12,138 nucleotides of DNA, taken from contig JAJYBQ010000050.1 of NCBI GenBank assembly GCA_021778935.1, forward strand, positions 1 through 12,138, in the 5' to 3' direction. Source of the stretch: Pseudomonadota bacterium. Its GTDB lineage: Bacteria > Pseudomonadota > Gammaproteobacteria > Burkholderiales > Burkholderiaceae. Both the position numbers and the translations under genes were made by a program. The notes beneath the pieces were generated by a model that saw only the letters and a program-made list of their open reading frames with translations, was not told where the DNA came from and searched no databases. Below, piece by piece: positions 1-6,740 of this stretch (position 1 is its first letter; the number at the start of each line of letters is the position of its first letter).

Positions 1-309
1 TACCCGCCTGATCTCCAGGTTCTGGTCGAGGGCGTCGAGCCGGTTGCGGCGACGACGACCCCGGCGCCCACCTTCTCCTCGTCCATCGCCTCGTACGAGG
101 CCGATACCGTTTCGAAGCGCGTGGTGTTTCTGCGGCAGATTCCCCGCGACCCGTTTTTTCCGGATCAGTCCGTCGCCCCCGACCAGCAGTGGGACCTGCG
201 CTCCTACGGTTCGCCGCCGGGGGATTTCGAGCCGGGCGATGATGTGTACGATGTCTCGTCGCGCTCCACCGAGATCGGACTCAACGGAATTCCCTACAAG
301 GACTGGTAG
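1..309 (+). CDS. Type II secretion pseudopilin, 3' part only
   Basis: The frame is open from the first base to a TAG stop and gives the last 102 residues of a protein that begins outside the window. The visible part reads PPDLQVLVEG, then KRVVFLRQIPRDPFFPD, then WDLRSYGSPPGDFEPGDDVYDV, and ends GLNGIPYKDW. This is the characteristic C-terminal half of the GspG/PulG-like pseudopilins that occur as adjacent genes in betaproteobacterial type II secretion or type IV pilus-like loci. Such proteins are cleaved and methylated by the prepilin peptidase and assemble into the periplasmic pseudopilus. The N-terminal cleavage site and hydrophobic helix are not in view. The next gene begins one base after the stop, so the two are almost surely co-transcribed. 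The family is clear; the exact role within the secretion system is inferred. Confidence 0.85.
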   Translation, partial: YPPDLQVLVEGVEPVAATTTPAPTFSSSIASYEADTVSKRVVFLRQIPRDPFFPDQSVAPDQQWDLRSYGSPPGDFEPGDDVYDVSSRSTEIGLNGIPYKDW

Positions 310-310
310 C

Positions 311-700
311 ATGGGAACCCCTTCGGTACCGCGCCGCGATCGAGGCTTCACGCTGGTCGAGTTGATGGTGGTGCTGGTGATCATCGCGTTGCTGCTGACG
401 ATCGCCGTTCCGCGGTATTTCGGCACCGTCGAAAACGGCAGGCACGCGGTGCAGCGACAGAACATCGCCGCGATCCGCGATGCCATCGACAAGTACCGCG
501 GCGACCAGGGGTCCTATCCGCAGACGCTCCAGGACCTGGTGGACAAGAAATATCTGCGGGCAATTCCCGTCGATCCGGTCACCGGCCGGAACGACTGGAT
601 CCCCGTTCCGCCCGCCGATCCCGATGTCTCGGGAATTTATGATGTGCGCAGCCCGCCGACGGCGACATCTCCTGCACCCGCCGCCGATGGTTCGTCGTGA
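311..700 (+). CDS. GspG-like major pseudopilin
   Basis: A 129-residue protein with a short basic leader (MGTPSVPRRDRG) followed by a textbook prepilin peptidase site, RG|FTLVELMVVLVIIALL: cleavage after Gly12 leaves Phe as residue 1 and Glu as residue 5 of the mature protein. The hydrophobic helix is followed by a globular part with the usual ENGRHAVQRQNIAAIRDAIDKYR, then SYPQTLQDLVDKKYL and IPVDPVTG. It is expected to form the subunits of the periplasmic pseudopilus that drives substrates through the outer-membrane secretin. The ATG at 311 is preferred because AAGGA lies 8 bases upstream, inside the previous gene, and because longer readings of the frame add only Arg/Pro-rich sequence. It overlaps the following gene by 14 bases. 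Confidence 0.92.
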   Translation: MGTPSVPRRDRGFTLVELMVVLVIIALLLTIAVPRYFGTVENGRHAVQRQNIAAIRDAIDKYRGDQGSYPQTLQDLVDKKYLRAIPVDPVTGRNDWIPVPPADPDVSGIYDVRSPPTATSPAPAADGSS

Positions 701-1268
701 CCCGCCGGCGGCACCGCCGCAACCGGAGCGCGGGATCATTCTCCTCGCCCTGCTCCTGATGCTGGTTCTGGTGGGAATCGGAGCGTTGGCCGCCGCGGAA
801 GTCTGGTCGACGGCGCGCAAGCGCGAACGCGAAGCGCAGTTGCTGTTCGTCGGCGACCAGTATCGCCGCGCAATCGAGTCGTACTGGAACGCCTCGCCGG
901 GGATCAAGGCATTGCCGACATCGGTCGATCAATTGCTCAACGACGACCGCTTTCCGGATCCGGTCCATCACCTGCGGCGGCGATACCGCGACCCCATCAC
1001 CAACGACACGACCGACCTCGCGCTCATCACCGTCGGCAGCAGCGTGATCGGCGTGCACTCCCCCTCGACCGATGCACCGTTGAAGCATGCCGGCTTTCCC
1101 AAAGCCGACAAGGAATTCGAAAAAGCGCGCCAGTACTCGCAGTGGAAATTCCTCTTCCTTCCCCCCGGAATGAGCGCGCCGGTCGCGGCGCCCCCCGCAG
1201 GCGGACCGGCAGCGGCAAGTGCTGCCGCCGCACCGGTTCCGCCATCCCGACCCCGGTCGCCGTGGTGA
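687..1268 (+). CDS. Pseudopilin-like type II secretion protein
   Basis: A 193-residue protein whose start (ATG at 687) lies within the end of the previous gene, so translation is probably coupled. The N-terminus is MVRRDPPAAPPQPERG followed by the hydrophobic run IILLALLLMLVLVGIGALAA, then the family hallmark KREREAQLLFVGDQYRRAIESYW, a segment LPTSVDQLLNDDRFPD, HHLRRRYRDP, and IGVHSPSTDAPLK before QWKFLFLPP. This pattern is typical of the third member of betaproteobacterial pseudopilin trios. The residues after the glycine are Ile-Ile-Leu-Leu-Ala, so both the usual Phe1 and the Glu5 needed for efficient pilin assembly are absent. It may be an anchored assembly factor rather than a filament subunit. 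The last 35 residues are low-complexity Ala/Pro. The gene faces the convergent beta-helix gene across 43 bases, in which no clear terminator is seen. Confidence 0.85.
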   Translation: MVRRDPPAAPPQPERGIILLALLLMLVLVGIGALAAAEVWSTARKREREAQLLFVGDQYRRAIESYWNASPGIKALPTSVDQLLNDDRFPDPVHHLRRRYRDPITNDTTDLALITVGSSVIGVHSPSTDAPLKHAGFPKADKEFEKARQYSQWKFLFLPPGMSAPVAAPPAGGPAAASAAAAPVPPSRPRSPW

Positions 1269-1311
1269 ACGATCCGTTCGCCGGCGGGGGAAGCTCGGGG
1301 ACGGAGAAGCC

Positions 1312-2412
1312 CTACTGCAGGGATTGGGTGGTAAGGCTGCCGCCTACGATCCCGGGACCACCGCCATAGGAAATCCAGTTGTTCCCAAAGGACTTCACCG
1401 TAACGCCGGTCGTCTGCATGTTGATCGCCGCAGCATTCCCCGCGGCGACGCGGTCGCCGTCCAGGACCAGTCTGGCGCCCCCCGTCACCGAACTGCTGAT
1501 GTCGACGGTGTCGGATGGGGTCGTTCCGACCCCAAGCGTGATGAGCGAGCTCCTGATGACATGCGCCCCCGCGTTCGAGGAACTGGAACCCGACGTATTC
1601 GCCAGCACCAGGGCCGGGCCAGCCGTGACGACGTCGGAATTCTCGATTTCGAGTCCGGATCCCTGGAACGGCCCGGATGTCCCGGAAACCCGGACGCCGA
1701 TTCCCGGGCCCTGGGTTGCGACGGCGTAGACCCGGGTGCCGTACACGCCGACGAAAGCGCCGTCACTGACTCCGATCCCGCCGCCGAGATTGTTCACCAA
1801 CTGGGAATCCTGGATCGCGACGAAATTTCCTTCTCCTGCCGGAGCGATCGCGATCCCCATCCCCCCGTTGTCGTGGATCTGGCTGGAAGTCACTTCCAGA
1901 TGCTGCTGGGGATAGCCGTTCGAATTGGGCGGGGTGCTCCGCGAATCGGCGATGCCGTCTCCGCTCATGTTGGAGATCGTGCAGGAGTCCAACACCACCG
2001 CCGATGCACTCTGGATGGCGACGCCCGTGGTTCCGCCGCTTCCGTTGATGGTCAGACCGGTGATCAGGACATTTCCGCCCGGCGCATTGATCGTGACGCC
2101 ATTTCCCGACGCAACGGTGATCCCAGCATAGATCCCGGTCGCCCGGATGCTCAAAGACTGGGTGATGGTCACCGGACCGTATCCCCCCGAAGTCAGCACG
2201 ACGATCTCGCCGCCGGGGGCGAGCACCGATACCGCCGCGCCGAAAGTTCGGCACGGCGCAGTCGGCCCGCAGTTGCTCGACGTGTTCGCATCCGTGCCGC
2301 TCGTGGATACGAACGCACGCGGAACCGCCGCCTCCGCAGCGACCCCGCCGAACAGCATTCCGAAAGACCATACGACGACGACCATCCACGGCAACGGTTT
2401 GTTTACAGACAT
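1312..2412 (-). CDS. Secreted right-handed parallel beta-helix repeat protein
   Basis: A 366-residue exported protein. Residues 1-28 form a signal peptide: a short basic start (MSVNKPLPW), a hydrophobic core (VVVVWSFGMLFGG) and an AEA site, giving a mature start near AVPRAFVS. The segment CGPTAPCRTFGAAVSVLAPGGEI with GGYGPVTI is the family signature of beta-helix proteins common in betaproteobacteria. After it come many degenerate turns of about 20-25 residues rich in Gly, Asn, Ser and Val, such as GNVLITGLTINGSGGT, DSCTISNMSGDG and SSQIHDNGGMGIAI. The end is VKSFGNNWI and GGSLTTQSLQ. The fold resembles pectate-lyase-like surface proteins, but no catalytic residues can be assigned, so a surface-binding or polysaccharide-related role is only inference. 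The start is fixed by a GGAG site and the signal peptide; a 35-residue upstream extension is rejected. The gene stands alone. Confidence 0.85.
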   Translation of the reverse strand: MSVNKPLPWMVVVVWSFGMLFGGVAAEAAVPRAFVSTSGTDANTSSNCGPTAPCRTFGAAVSVLAPGGEIVVLTSGGYGPVTITQSLSIRATGIYAGITVASGNGVTINAPGGNVLITGLTINGSGGTTGVAIQSASAVVLDSCTISNMSGDGIADSRSTPPNSNGYPQQHLEVTSSQIHDNGGMGIAIAPAGEGNFVAIQDSQLVNNLGGGIGVSDGAFVGVYGTRVYAVATQGPGIGVRVSGTSGPFQGSGLEIENSDVVTAGPALVLANTSGSSSSNAGAHVIRSSLITLGVGTTPSDTVDISSSVTGGARLVLDGDRVAAGNAAAINMQTTGVTVKSFGNNWISYGGGPGIVGGSLTTQSLQ

Positions 2413-2418
2413 TTTTTT

Positions 2419-2422
2419 CTCC
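2419..2422 (-). promoter_or_regulatory. Ribosome binding site that fixes the beta-helix gene start
   Basis: On the minus strand GGAG is followed by six A residues and then the ATG at 2412. The spacing is good, and this start places the signal peptide at the very N-terminus. The longer in-frame start at 2517 lacks both features. Confidence 0.75.
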
Positions 2423-2587
2423 GGCAGCAATTTCAAGACAACCCCCCAATTCCTTACGGCACTCCCGTACCCGAAATCCCCTACAATGCGCCGCGCACAG
2501 CCTAACCCACGCGGCATGCCAACGCAAGAATCCCGGGGCCGCCTTCGGCAGGGCGGGGAAACGGGATGGCGTCGCCTCGCCGCACCC

Positions 2588-2593
2588 TACAAT
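2588..2593 (+). promoter_or_regulatory. Probable -10 box (TACAAT) before the deleted kpsT copy
   Basis: TACAAT matches the sigma70 -10 consensus at five of six positions and lies six bases before the ATG at 2600, so the predicted transcription start falls at or next to the start codon. The same arrangement precedes the intact kpsT at 7306. No good -35 hexamer is seen. If active, this promoter would also drive the sulfotransferase gene downstream. Confidence 0.45.
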
Positions 2594-2599
2594 CGCGCC

Positions 2600-2863
2600 A
2601 TGCTGGAACGGATCGACATCGGCAAGAGTTACCCCATCCACCACGGCCGCAGCCGCCGGCAGGTATTGCATCACGTCGACCTGACGGTGCGCCCCGGCGG
2701 GAAGTGGGGGATCACGGGGCGCAACGGCGCGGGCAGGTCGACGCGGATCCGCATCCTGAGCGGCTCGGACCGGCCGCACCGCGGCGCCGTCCGTCTCGAT
2801 CCCGGGCGCTTGACGGTGTACGAGAGCGTGGACGCGGCGATCCGGGCGTACGAGAACCTCTGA
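2600..2863 (+). pseudogene. Internally deleted kpsT-like ABC ATPase (mini-gene)
   Basis: An 87-codon open frame that aligns with both ends of the intact ATPase at 7306-7959. Residues 1-65 match its first 65 residues (51 of 65 identical), and residues 66-87 match its last 22 (19 of 22 identical). The missing 130 codons (66-195 of the intact protein) carry the Q-loop, signature motif, Walker B and switch histidine, so it cannot work as an ATPase. The remaining Walker A has also changed, to GRNGAGRST with Arg replacing the essential Lys46. The deletion is exactly in frame and no stop or frameshift has accumulated. The TGA is followed by one base and then the ATG of the sulfotransferase gene, so the mini-gene may survive as a leader cistron that brings ribosomes to it. 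Whether a stable peptide is made is unknown. Confidence 0.85.
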
Positions 2864-2864
2864 C

Positions 2865-4649
2865 ATGCCGGAGCCGCCGCCCGCCTTGCCGCGCGATGCC
2901 GGGGATACGCCACACACCGCCGGCGCGCCCGACAGGCGCATCCTCGTCGTCTTGGGCATGCACCGGGCCGGAACCAGCGCGATCGCCCGCAGTCTGCATG
3001 TGCTCGGGGTTCACCTCGGCAATCGCCTCATGCCGCCCGTAGCCGGGGTCAACGACCGGGGATTCTGGGAGGACCTGGACATCCATGATCTGAGCTGCGA
3101 AATGCTGCAGGAACTGGGAGCCGACTGGCATCATCTGATGCCGTGGCATCCGGACATTCTGCCGCGCCTGCACGACCGCGGATTCTTCCGGCGTGCCGTC
3201 GATCTCCTGGAAGGCAAACTCGCCCGCAACCCGGTCATCGGGATCAAGAATCCCCGCACCGCGATGCTTCTTCCGTTCTGGCAGGCGGTGTTCGCCGATT
3301 GTGCGGCGCAAACCAGCTATGTGCTGGCGATCCGCAACCCGCTCAGCATCGTGCAGTCCCTCGTCCATCGGGATCGGTTCGATGAAGAAAAAATCAGCTT
3401 GCTGTGGCTGCTGCACATGGTTCCGGCCGCCGAAACCTTGCTGCAAGGGCACCGTGGCGTGGTGGTCGACTACGACCAGCTGCTGCAGGATCCGCAAGGC
3501 GAGCTGCGGCGCATGGCCGCCGCGCTCGATTTGCCGTTCGACGCGCAAGCCGGGGATGCCTACGAGCGCGATTTCCTGACGCAGGAGCTGCGGCATACGC
3601 ACCATTCGATCGCCGACCTGCAATCCCGCCCGTTCCTTGGCCCGATGACCTGCCCGCTTTATTCGGCGCTGGCGGCGGTCGCCGCGGGTGTGATCGGCGC
3701 CGATTCGCCGCAACTGCGCGACGCCGCAGCCGGTGCGCGCGCCGAACTCGTCCGGTGGGAGCCTGCGCTCGCCCTGCTCCACGATCTGTTCGAGTTCAAG
3801 CGTACGGCGCAGCACGAGCTGGCGGCACGGACAGACCAGGTTCAGCAGTGGCAAAACCGGGGGCGGGAACGCGATCGCCAGATAACGGACCTGCTGCGGC
3901 GCCTGGCAGCACCGGAATCCCCCCGCCTTCGCGCCTGCCTGGAAAGCGATTGGTATCGACAACGGAATCCCGACCTCGCAAATGCCGGGGTCGATCCGTA
4001 CCACCATTGGTTTTCCGCTGGTGCAGAGGAAGGTCGCATCCCATGCGAGGATCCGCCGGGTCTGGCCTGGGACCTGATCCAGGACCGGATCCAGGAAGCG
4101 GCTGACCGGCGTGCCGCCGACCTGCAGCAGTCGTTCGCGCACCAACTGAATGCCGTGCACGCCGCGAACCGGGAAGGGATTGCCGCGCTGAAAAGGGAGT
4201 ACGACGGCCGCGAGCAGGTGTTACACGAGGTCATCGCGCAGAACCGGAATGATCGCCTGGAAGCAGTAAAGGGCGAAATTTCCGAGCTATTGCAAACGCA
4301 GATCGGCGCGCTGGCCTCGCGCACCGAGATCCTTCACGAAAGCCTGAAAAACCAACTGGAAGCACAGATGGCGGCGCATACCCGGCATCTCCACGACGGA
4401 TTGCGCTCCTGGATCGCGCAGACCGAACGGTTGCTCGAGACGGAACGCGATATGCTGCGAACCCAATACGACCAGTCGCTGGCGTTGCTGCAGCAAGACC
4501 TGCGCACGCTGGAATCGTCGGTGGCGTGGCGCCTGAGCGCACCCATCCGCGCGATCACGGCATTGTTCGGATCGAAGGTCGACCTGCCCCGCGTTGCCGC
4601 AATGCGCCCCGCACCGGCGGGAAGGGTCGCGAATTCGCCCTCGGAATGA
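2865..4649 (+). CDS. Sulfotransferase-family protein with tail domain and coiled coil
   Basis: A 594-residue, probably cytoplasmic protein with three parts. Residues 25-260 are a sulfotransferase domain: the PAPS-binding loop GMHRAGTSAIARSL (31-44), IKNPRTAMLLPFW (127-139) and the 3'-phosphate motif AIRNPLSIVQSL (155-166). Such enzymes move sulfate from PAPS to a hydroxyl, here plausibly on a surface polysaccharide. Residues about 358-395 (DWYRQRNPDLANAGVDPYHHWFSAGAEEGR) match a small module often attached to capsule and O-antigen glycosyltransferases. Residues about 405-560 are Gln/Glu/Arg-rich coiled coil, ending SSVAWRLSAPIRA, the tail seen in many large glycosyltransferases. The ATG at 2865 follows the stop of the deleted kpsT copy by one base and has only a weak ribosome site, so translation is probably coupled. 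The stop codon lies inside a repeat hairpin. The natural acceptor cannot be told. Confidence 0.85.
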   Translation: MPEPPPALPRDAGDTPHTAGAPDRRILVVLGMHRAGTSAIARSLHVLGVHLGNRLMPPVAGVNDRGFWEDLDIHDLSCEMLQELGADWHHLMPWHPDILPRLHDRGFFRRAVDLLEGKLARNPVIGIKNPRTAMLLPFWQAVFADCAAQTSYVLAIRNPLSIVQSLVHRDRFDEEKISLLWLLHMVPAAETLLQGHRGVVVDYDQLLQDPQGELRRMAAALDLPFDAQAGDAYERDFLTQELRHTHHSIADLQSRPFLGPMTCPLYSALAAVAAGVIGADSPQLRDAAAGARAELVRWEPALALLHDLFEFKRTAQHELAARTDQVQQWQNRGRERDRQITDLLRRLAAPESPRLRACLESDWYRQRNPDLANAGVDPYHHWFSAGAEEGRIPCEDPPGLAWDLIQDRIQEAADRRAADLQQSFAHQLNAVHAANREGIAALKREYDGREQVLHEVIAQNRNDRLEAVKGEISELLQTQIGALASRTEILHESLKNQLEAQMAAHTRHLHDGLRSWIAQTERLLETERDMLRTQYDQSLALLQQDLRTLESSVAWRLSAPIRAITALFGSKVDLPRVAAMRPAPAGRVANSPSE

Positions 4650-4690
4650 GGGCCGCAACCGGGTGACCGCGTTGGGGAAGCGACGCCCCA
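4629..4690 (+). repeat. Two-hairpin REP-like element, copy 1
   Basis: About 60 bases that recur at 8081-8141 in the same orientation. The two copies share an identical 34-base core plus an identical 17-base end, with a few differences between. The first hairpin is GCCCTC, loop GGAAT, GAGGGC (4637-4653). The second is TGGGG, an 8-base loop, CCCCA (4673-4690). The TGA stop of the sulfotransferase gene lies at the loop edge of the first hairpin, so the element supplies the last codons of that gene. It fills the gap between two convergent genes and may act as a bidirectional terminator or RNA-stabilising structure. Confidence 0.8.
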
Positions 4691-4706
4691 TGCGCCGGCG
4701 CCCGCG

Positions 4707-5681
4707 TCAATCCCCCCGAAAGATCCGGGAAAGAAAACGTTGCCGCCGACCCGGGGCATTGCCCTCCCCCGCTTCGCGTCCCTGCCATGCCTGCGGCGTC
4801 ACCGGCTTGCCGAGATAGCCGCCTTTCATGATTTTCCGCTCGTCCGCGATATTCCGGGGCTCCCGCACCAGGGCCTTTTGCAACCACAGGTCGGTGCCCA
4901 TCGGGGTGTACCAGGCGCAATCCTCGAAGTAGTAATGCGTCACCTGGGACCAGCGGGTACGGTGTTTGTCGTGTTGCGGCGAACCGCCGTGCAGCACGTT
5001 CGCCGCCCAAATGACCGCCTGCCCCTTGCGGGCAAGAAAGCGCTGCGGCGCTGTGCCGTGCAGGCGGATCATCTCCCGCCAAAGCGGTTCGTAGACGGTC
5101 TGACCCATGGGGCCGTCGTGATCCGCCGCGCAAAGGCCCAGTTGTTCGTTGCCATACACCGGCCAGCGATGGCTGCCGGGGTAGTACTCGAGCGGGCCGG
5201 CATCTTCGTGGATATCTTCCAGGGCCACCCATACCCCGCACATGAACCGGTCCGGCACCGAGCTGAAATGCACGGCGTCGCTATGCGCCGGTTGCTGCGT
5301 GCCGACCGGAAAATTCAAGGTCTGGAACGGCCACGCCGCGCGGCCGTACATGGCGCTCAGGATTTCGAGGATCTCCTGATTGGCGGCGAGGCGCCGTACC
5401 CCGCCGTGGGTCTGCCAGGCATCCTGCACCCGCAGGCTGATGTCGCCCACCGTGCGCCAGCGATCCAGATCGAACTGCGGGGCCAGGTCACGCCGGATGT
5501 CCTCGGCAATGGCATCGAAATCCGGATCGGGAAAATCGATCACGGTAAAGCCTTGCGTGTGCATCTCCCGCGCCATGCGCAGCCGCTCCGGGTCGGTCCA
5601 GACCTGTTCGGCGAATTCCTCGAAAAACGGCGATTCGATCCACGGTACGCCGGGCAAAAGGGCTTGCATGGGGTGGAGCAT
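4707..5681 (-). CDS. Phytanoyl-CoA dioxygenase (PhyH) family oxygenase
   Basis: A 324-residue protein of the Fe(II)/2-oxoglutarate-dependent PhyH family, which hydroxylates small molecules or lipid-like substrates with release of succinate and CO2. The iron ligands are visible as His133-x-Asp135 in QQPAHSDAVHFSS and His231 in ANVLHGGSP. The Arg of HKHRTRWSQVTHYYF (241 or 243) should bind 2-oxoglutarate. The family landmark AGPLEYYPGSHRWP lies at 161-174. The C-terminal 25 residues are basic and poorly conserved in character. The ATG at 5681 is preferred: a possible -10 box (TACACT, 5718-5723) would put the transcript start inside any longer reading from 5735 (ATG) or 5741 (TTG); an ATG at 5669 is also possible. 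It converges on the sulfotransferase gene across the repeat element. Its neighbours suggest modification of a surface glycan or a small metabolite, but the substrate is unknown. Confidence 0.85.
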   Translation of the reverse strand: MLHPMQALLPGVPWIESPFFEEFAEQVWTDPERLRMAREMHTQGFTVIDFPDPDFDAIAEDIRRDLAPQFDLDRWRTVGDISLRVQDAWQTHGGVRRLAANQEILEILSAMYGRAAWPFQTLNFPVGTQQPAHSDAVHFSSVPDRFMCGVWVALEDIHEDAGPLEYYPGSHRWPVYGNEQLGLCAADHDGPMGQTVYEPLWREMIRLHGTAPQRFLARKGQAVIWAANVLHGGSPQHDKHRTRWSQVTHYYFEDCAWYTPMGTDLWLQKALVREPRNIADERKIMKGGYLGKPVTPQAWQGREAGEGNAPGRRQRFLSRIFRGD

Positions 5682-5717
5682 GTCGTTGCGGTCCGGTGGG
5701 AGACTTTGCGTGCGCGA

Positions 5718-5723
5718 AGTGTA
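5718..5723 (-). promoter_or_regulatory. Possible -10 box for the PhyH-family gene
   Basis: TACACT on the minus strand, predicted to start transcription near 5711, about 30 bases before the ATG at 5681. No convincing -35 hexamer is seen at the usual distance, where the recombinase remnant ends. Confidence 0.35.
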
Positions 5724-5743
5724 GCGGGATCCCATCCGCAACC

Positions 5744-5884
5744 ACGGCGATCACGCGGCTTGCCATTCGCCCGCGCAGCGGCACCGTCCGCAAGGCGCTC
5801 GACGGTCAGCTCTCGCTCCATCTCGGCCAGGCTCGCCATGACGTGGAAGACCAGGGGTGTCGCCATCGCGTAGCTGTCGAGGCC
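5744..5884 (-). pseudogene. Serine recombinase (Tn3-type resolvase) remnant
   Basis: About 47 codons read on the minus strand as GLDSYAMATPLVFHVMASLA followed by EMERELTVERLADGAAARANGK. This matches the end of the catalytic domain and the long E-helix of resolvase/invertase serine recombinases (the family pattern is LDT...GRMVFHVMASLAEMERELTVERTRAGL). The catalytic serine at the N-terminus and the DNA-binding helix-turn-helix at the C-terminus are both missing. The similarity stops on the left at the PhyH upstream region and on the right at a GC-rich stretch with a small hairpin (CGCCC, loop GCAC, GGGCG at 5889-5902). It is a relic of a lost transposon or integrative element and non-functional. 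Confidence 0.75.
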
Positions 5885-5938
5885 GGAACGCCCGCACGGG
5901 CGGGTGGACCTGGTCGCGGCCGGCATGGCGGTGCTGCG

Positions 5939-5970
5939 GTCCTGGCGGCCCTCTACAAGCGCGCCATGCT
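5939..5970 (+). repeat. Orphan copy of the kpsT leader and start codon
   Basis: These 32 bases match the leader and first codons of the intact kpsT at 7279-7310 at 29 positions, including TCCTGGCGGCCCTCTACAA and CGCCATGCT. Beyond ATGCT the similarity stops, and the frame that follows shows nothing recognisable. The -10 box is altered here (TACAAG instead of TACAAT). It is a third, minimal relic of the kpsT 5' end and marks a recombination junction at the left side of the toxin-antitoxin pair. Confidence 0.7.
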
Positions 5971-6032
5971 AGGGTTCCCGTGCTTTCCGCATCGATTTCA
6001 GCACGTCGTCGACCTCTGTCGATTGGGCTCGT

Positions 6033-6740
6033 TTACGCGAGGATGCTCGGGCGAAGACGAATCCATTCCATACCTGGCGTGCGCTCCGCGACAAACGTAT
6101 CTCGGACCACATTCAGCCTGTAGGTGAGGAACATTCGGTCCCGCACGTTGGATAGTCGCTCTGGTTTGAACACGACGCCATTCGTGCCGGCACAGCGGGC
6201 GGATTGCACGAGGAGGCCGTTCAAACCCTGTTCAAATGCGTAGCGGCCAACCCGGTGCGTAAATGCGTAGCGGGTACGGCTGACAAGATCGGGGTGGGTG
6301 TTTTCTTTGCCACGCATATCTACCAGGAGTGCGTCGCAACGCACATCGAAGAGCCGCCGATCGGTCGCGATCTCCCGATCCTCATCCGGAAAGCTTTCGC
6401 GCACGAACCGAAACCAGTGCCAGGCCGTCTCGTACACCGTCGTTTCGACTTCCGGCGATCCGTACCACAGACCGTACGTCGATCCATCGGAAAAACGCGT
6501 CGCCTGCCAATTCGAGGTATCGAACGAGTAGCTGATGACGGAACCGTAGTCGAATGGGCGCGTAATGAGCGCTGCTGTCGTCGGGATCCGCTCGACGCCC
6601 TCGGCGGCGATCGCAATTTCCCAGTCACTGAAGTTGGACGACAGGTCGTCGAAGAGATTTTGCGATTCCCGGATATCGGGGATATTGCGAGCGAGGTCAC
6701 CGTGAAAATCGACGTTGCTGGAAAATAATTCCGGTTGCAT
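6033..6740 (-). CDS. RES-domain toxin
   Basis: A 235-residue RES-family protein, the toxin of Xre/RES type II toxin-antitoxin pairs. Characterised members (MbcT of Mycobacterium tuberculosis, Res of Pseudomonas putida) destroy cellular NAD+. The core is visible as ATRFSDGSTYGLWYGSPEVE followed by TTVYETAWHWFRFV (80-113), and LVQSARCAGTNGVVFKPERL (177-196). Arg82, Tyr93 (or Tyr89), Glu104 and Ser180 are candidates for the conserved active-site Arg, Tyr, Glu and Ser. The start codon follows the antitoxin stop directly (TAGATG), so translation is coupled and the antitoxin is made first, as usual. The gene looks less GC-rich than its neighbours, with more AAA, GAT and TTT-type codons, which fits horizontal acquisition. 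No frameshift or missing core residue is seen, so it may be active. Confidence 0.85.
   Translation of the reverse strand: MQPELFSSNVDFHGDLARNIPDIRESQNLFDDLSSNFSDWEIAIAAEGVERIPTTAALITRPFDYGSVISYSFDTSNWQATRFSDGSTYGLWYGSPEVETTVYETAWHWFRFVRESFPDEDREIATDRRLFDVRCDALLVDMRGKENTHPDLVSRTRYAFTHRVGRYAFEQGLNGLLVQSARCAGTNGVVFKPERLSNVRDRMFLTYRLNVVRDTFVAERTPGMEWIRLRPSILA

Noticed and set aside
1269..1311. Possible terminator between the convergent pseudopilin and beta-helix genes
   Set aside because: Only weak GC-rich pairing is seen and there is no T-run on either strand.
2482..2487. Further TACAAT box on the plus strand
   Set aside because: It has no -35 partner and no credible gene begins at the matching distance; it may be chance or another worn kpsT leader scrap.
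1219..2505. Long rightward open frame of 428 codons opposite the beta-helix gene
   Set aside because: Its translation is Arg/Asp/Pro-rich with no family pattern, and the minus strand carries a signal peptide, ribosome site and clear beta-helix repeats.
2712..4160. Leftward open frame of 482 codons opposite the sulfotransferase gene
   Set aside because: It is an antisense shadow in GC-rich DNA; the plus strand has the recognisable PAPS-binding motifs.
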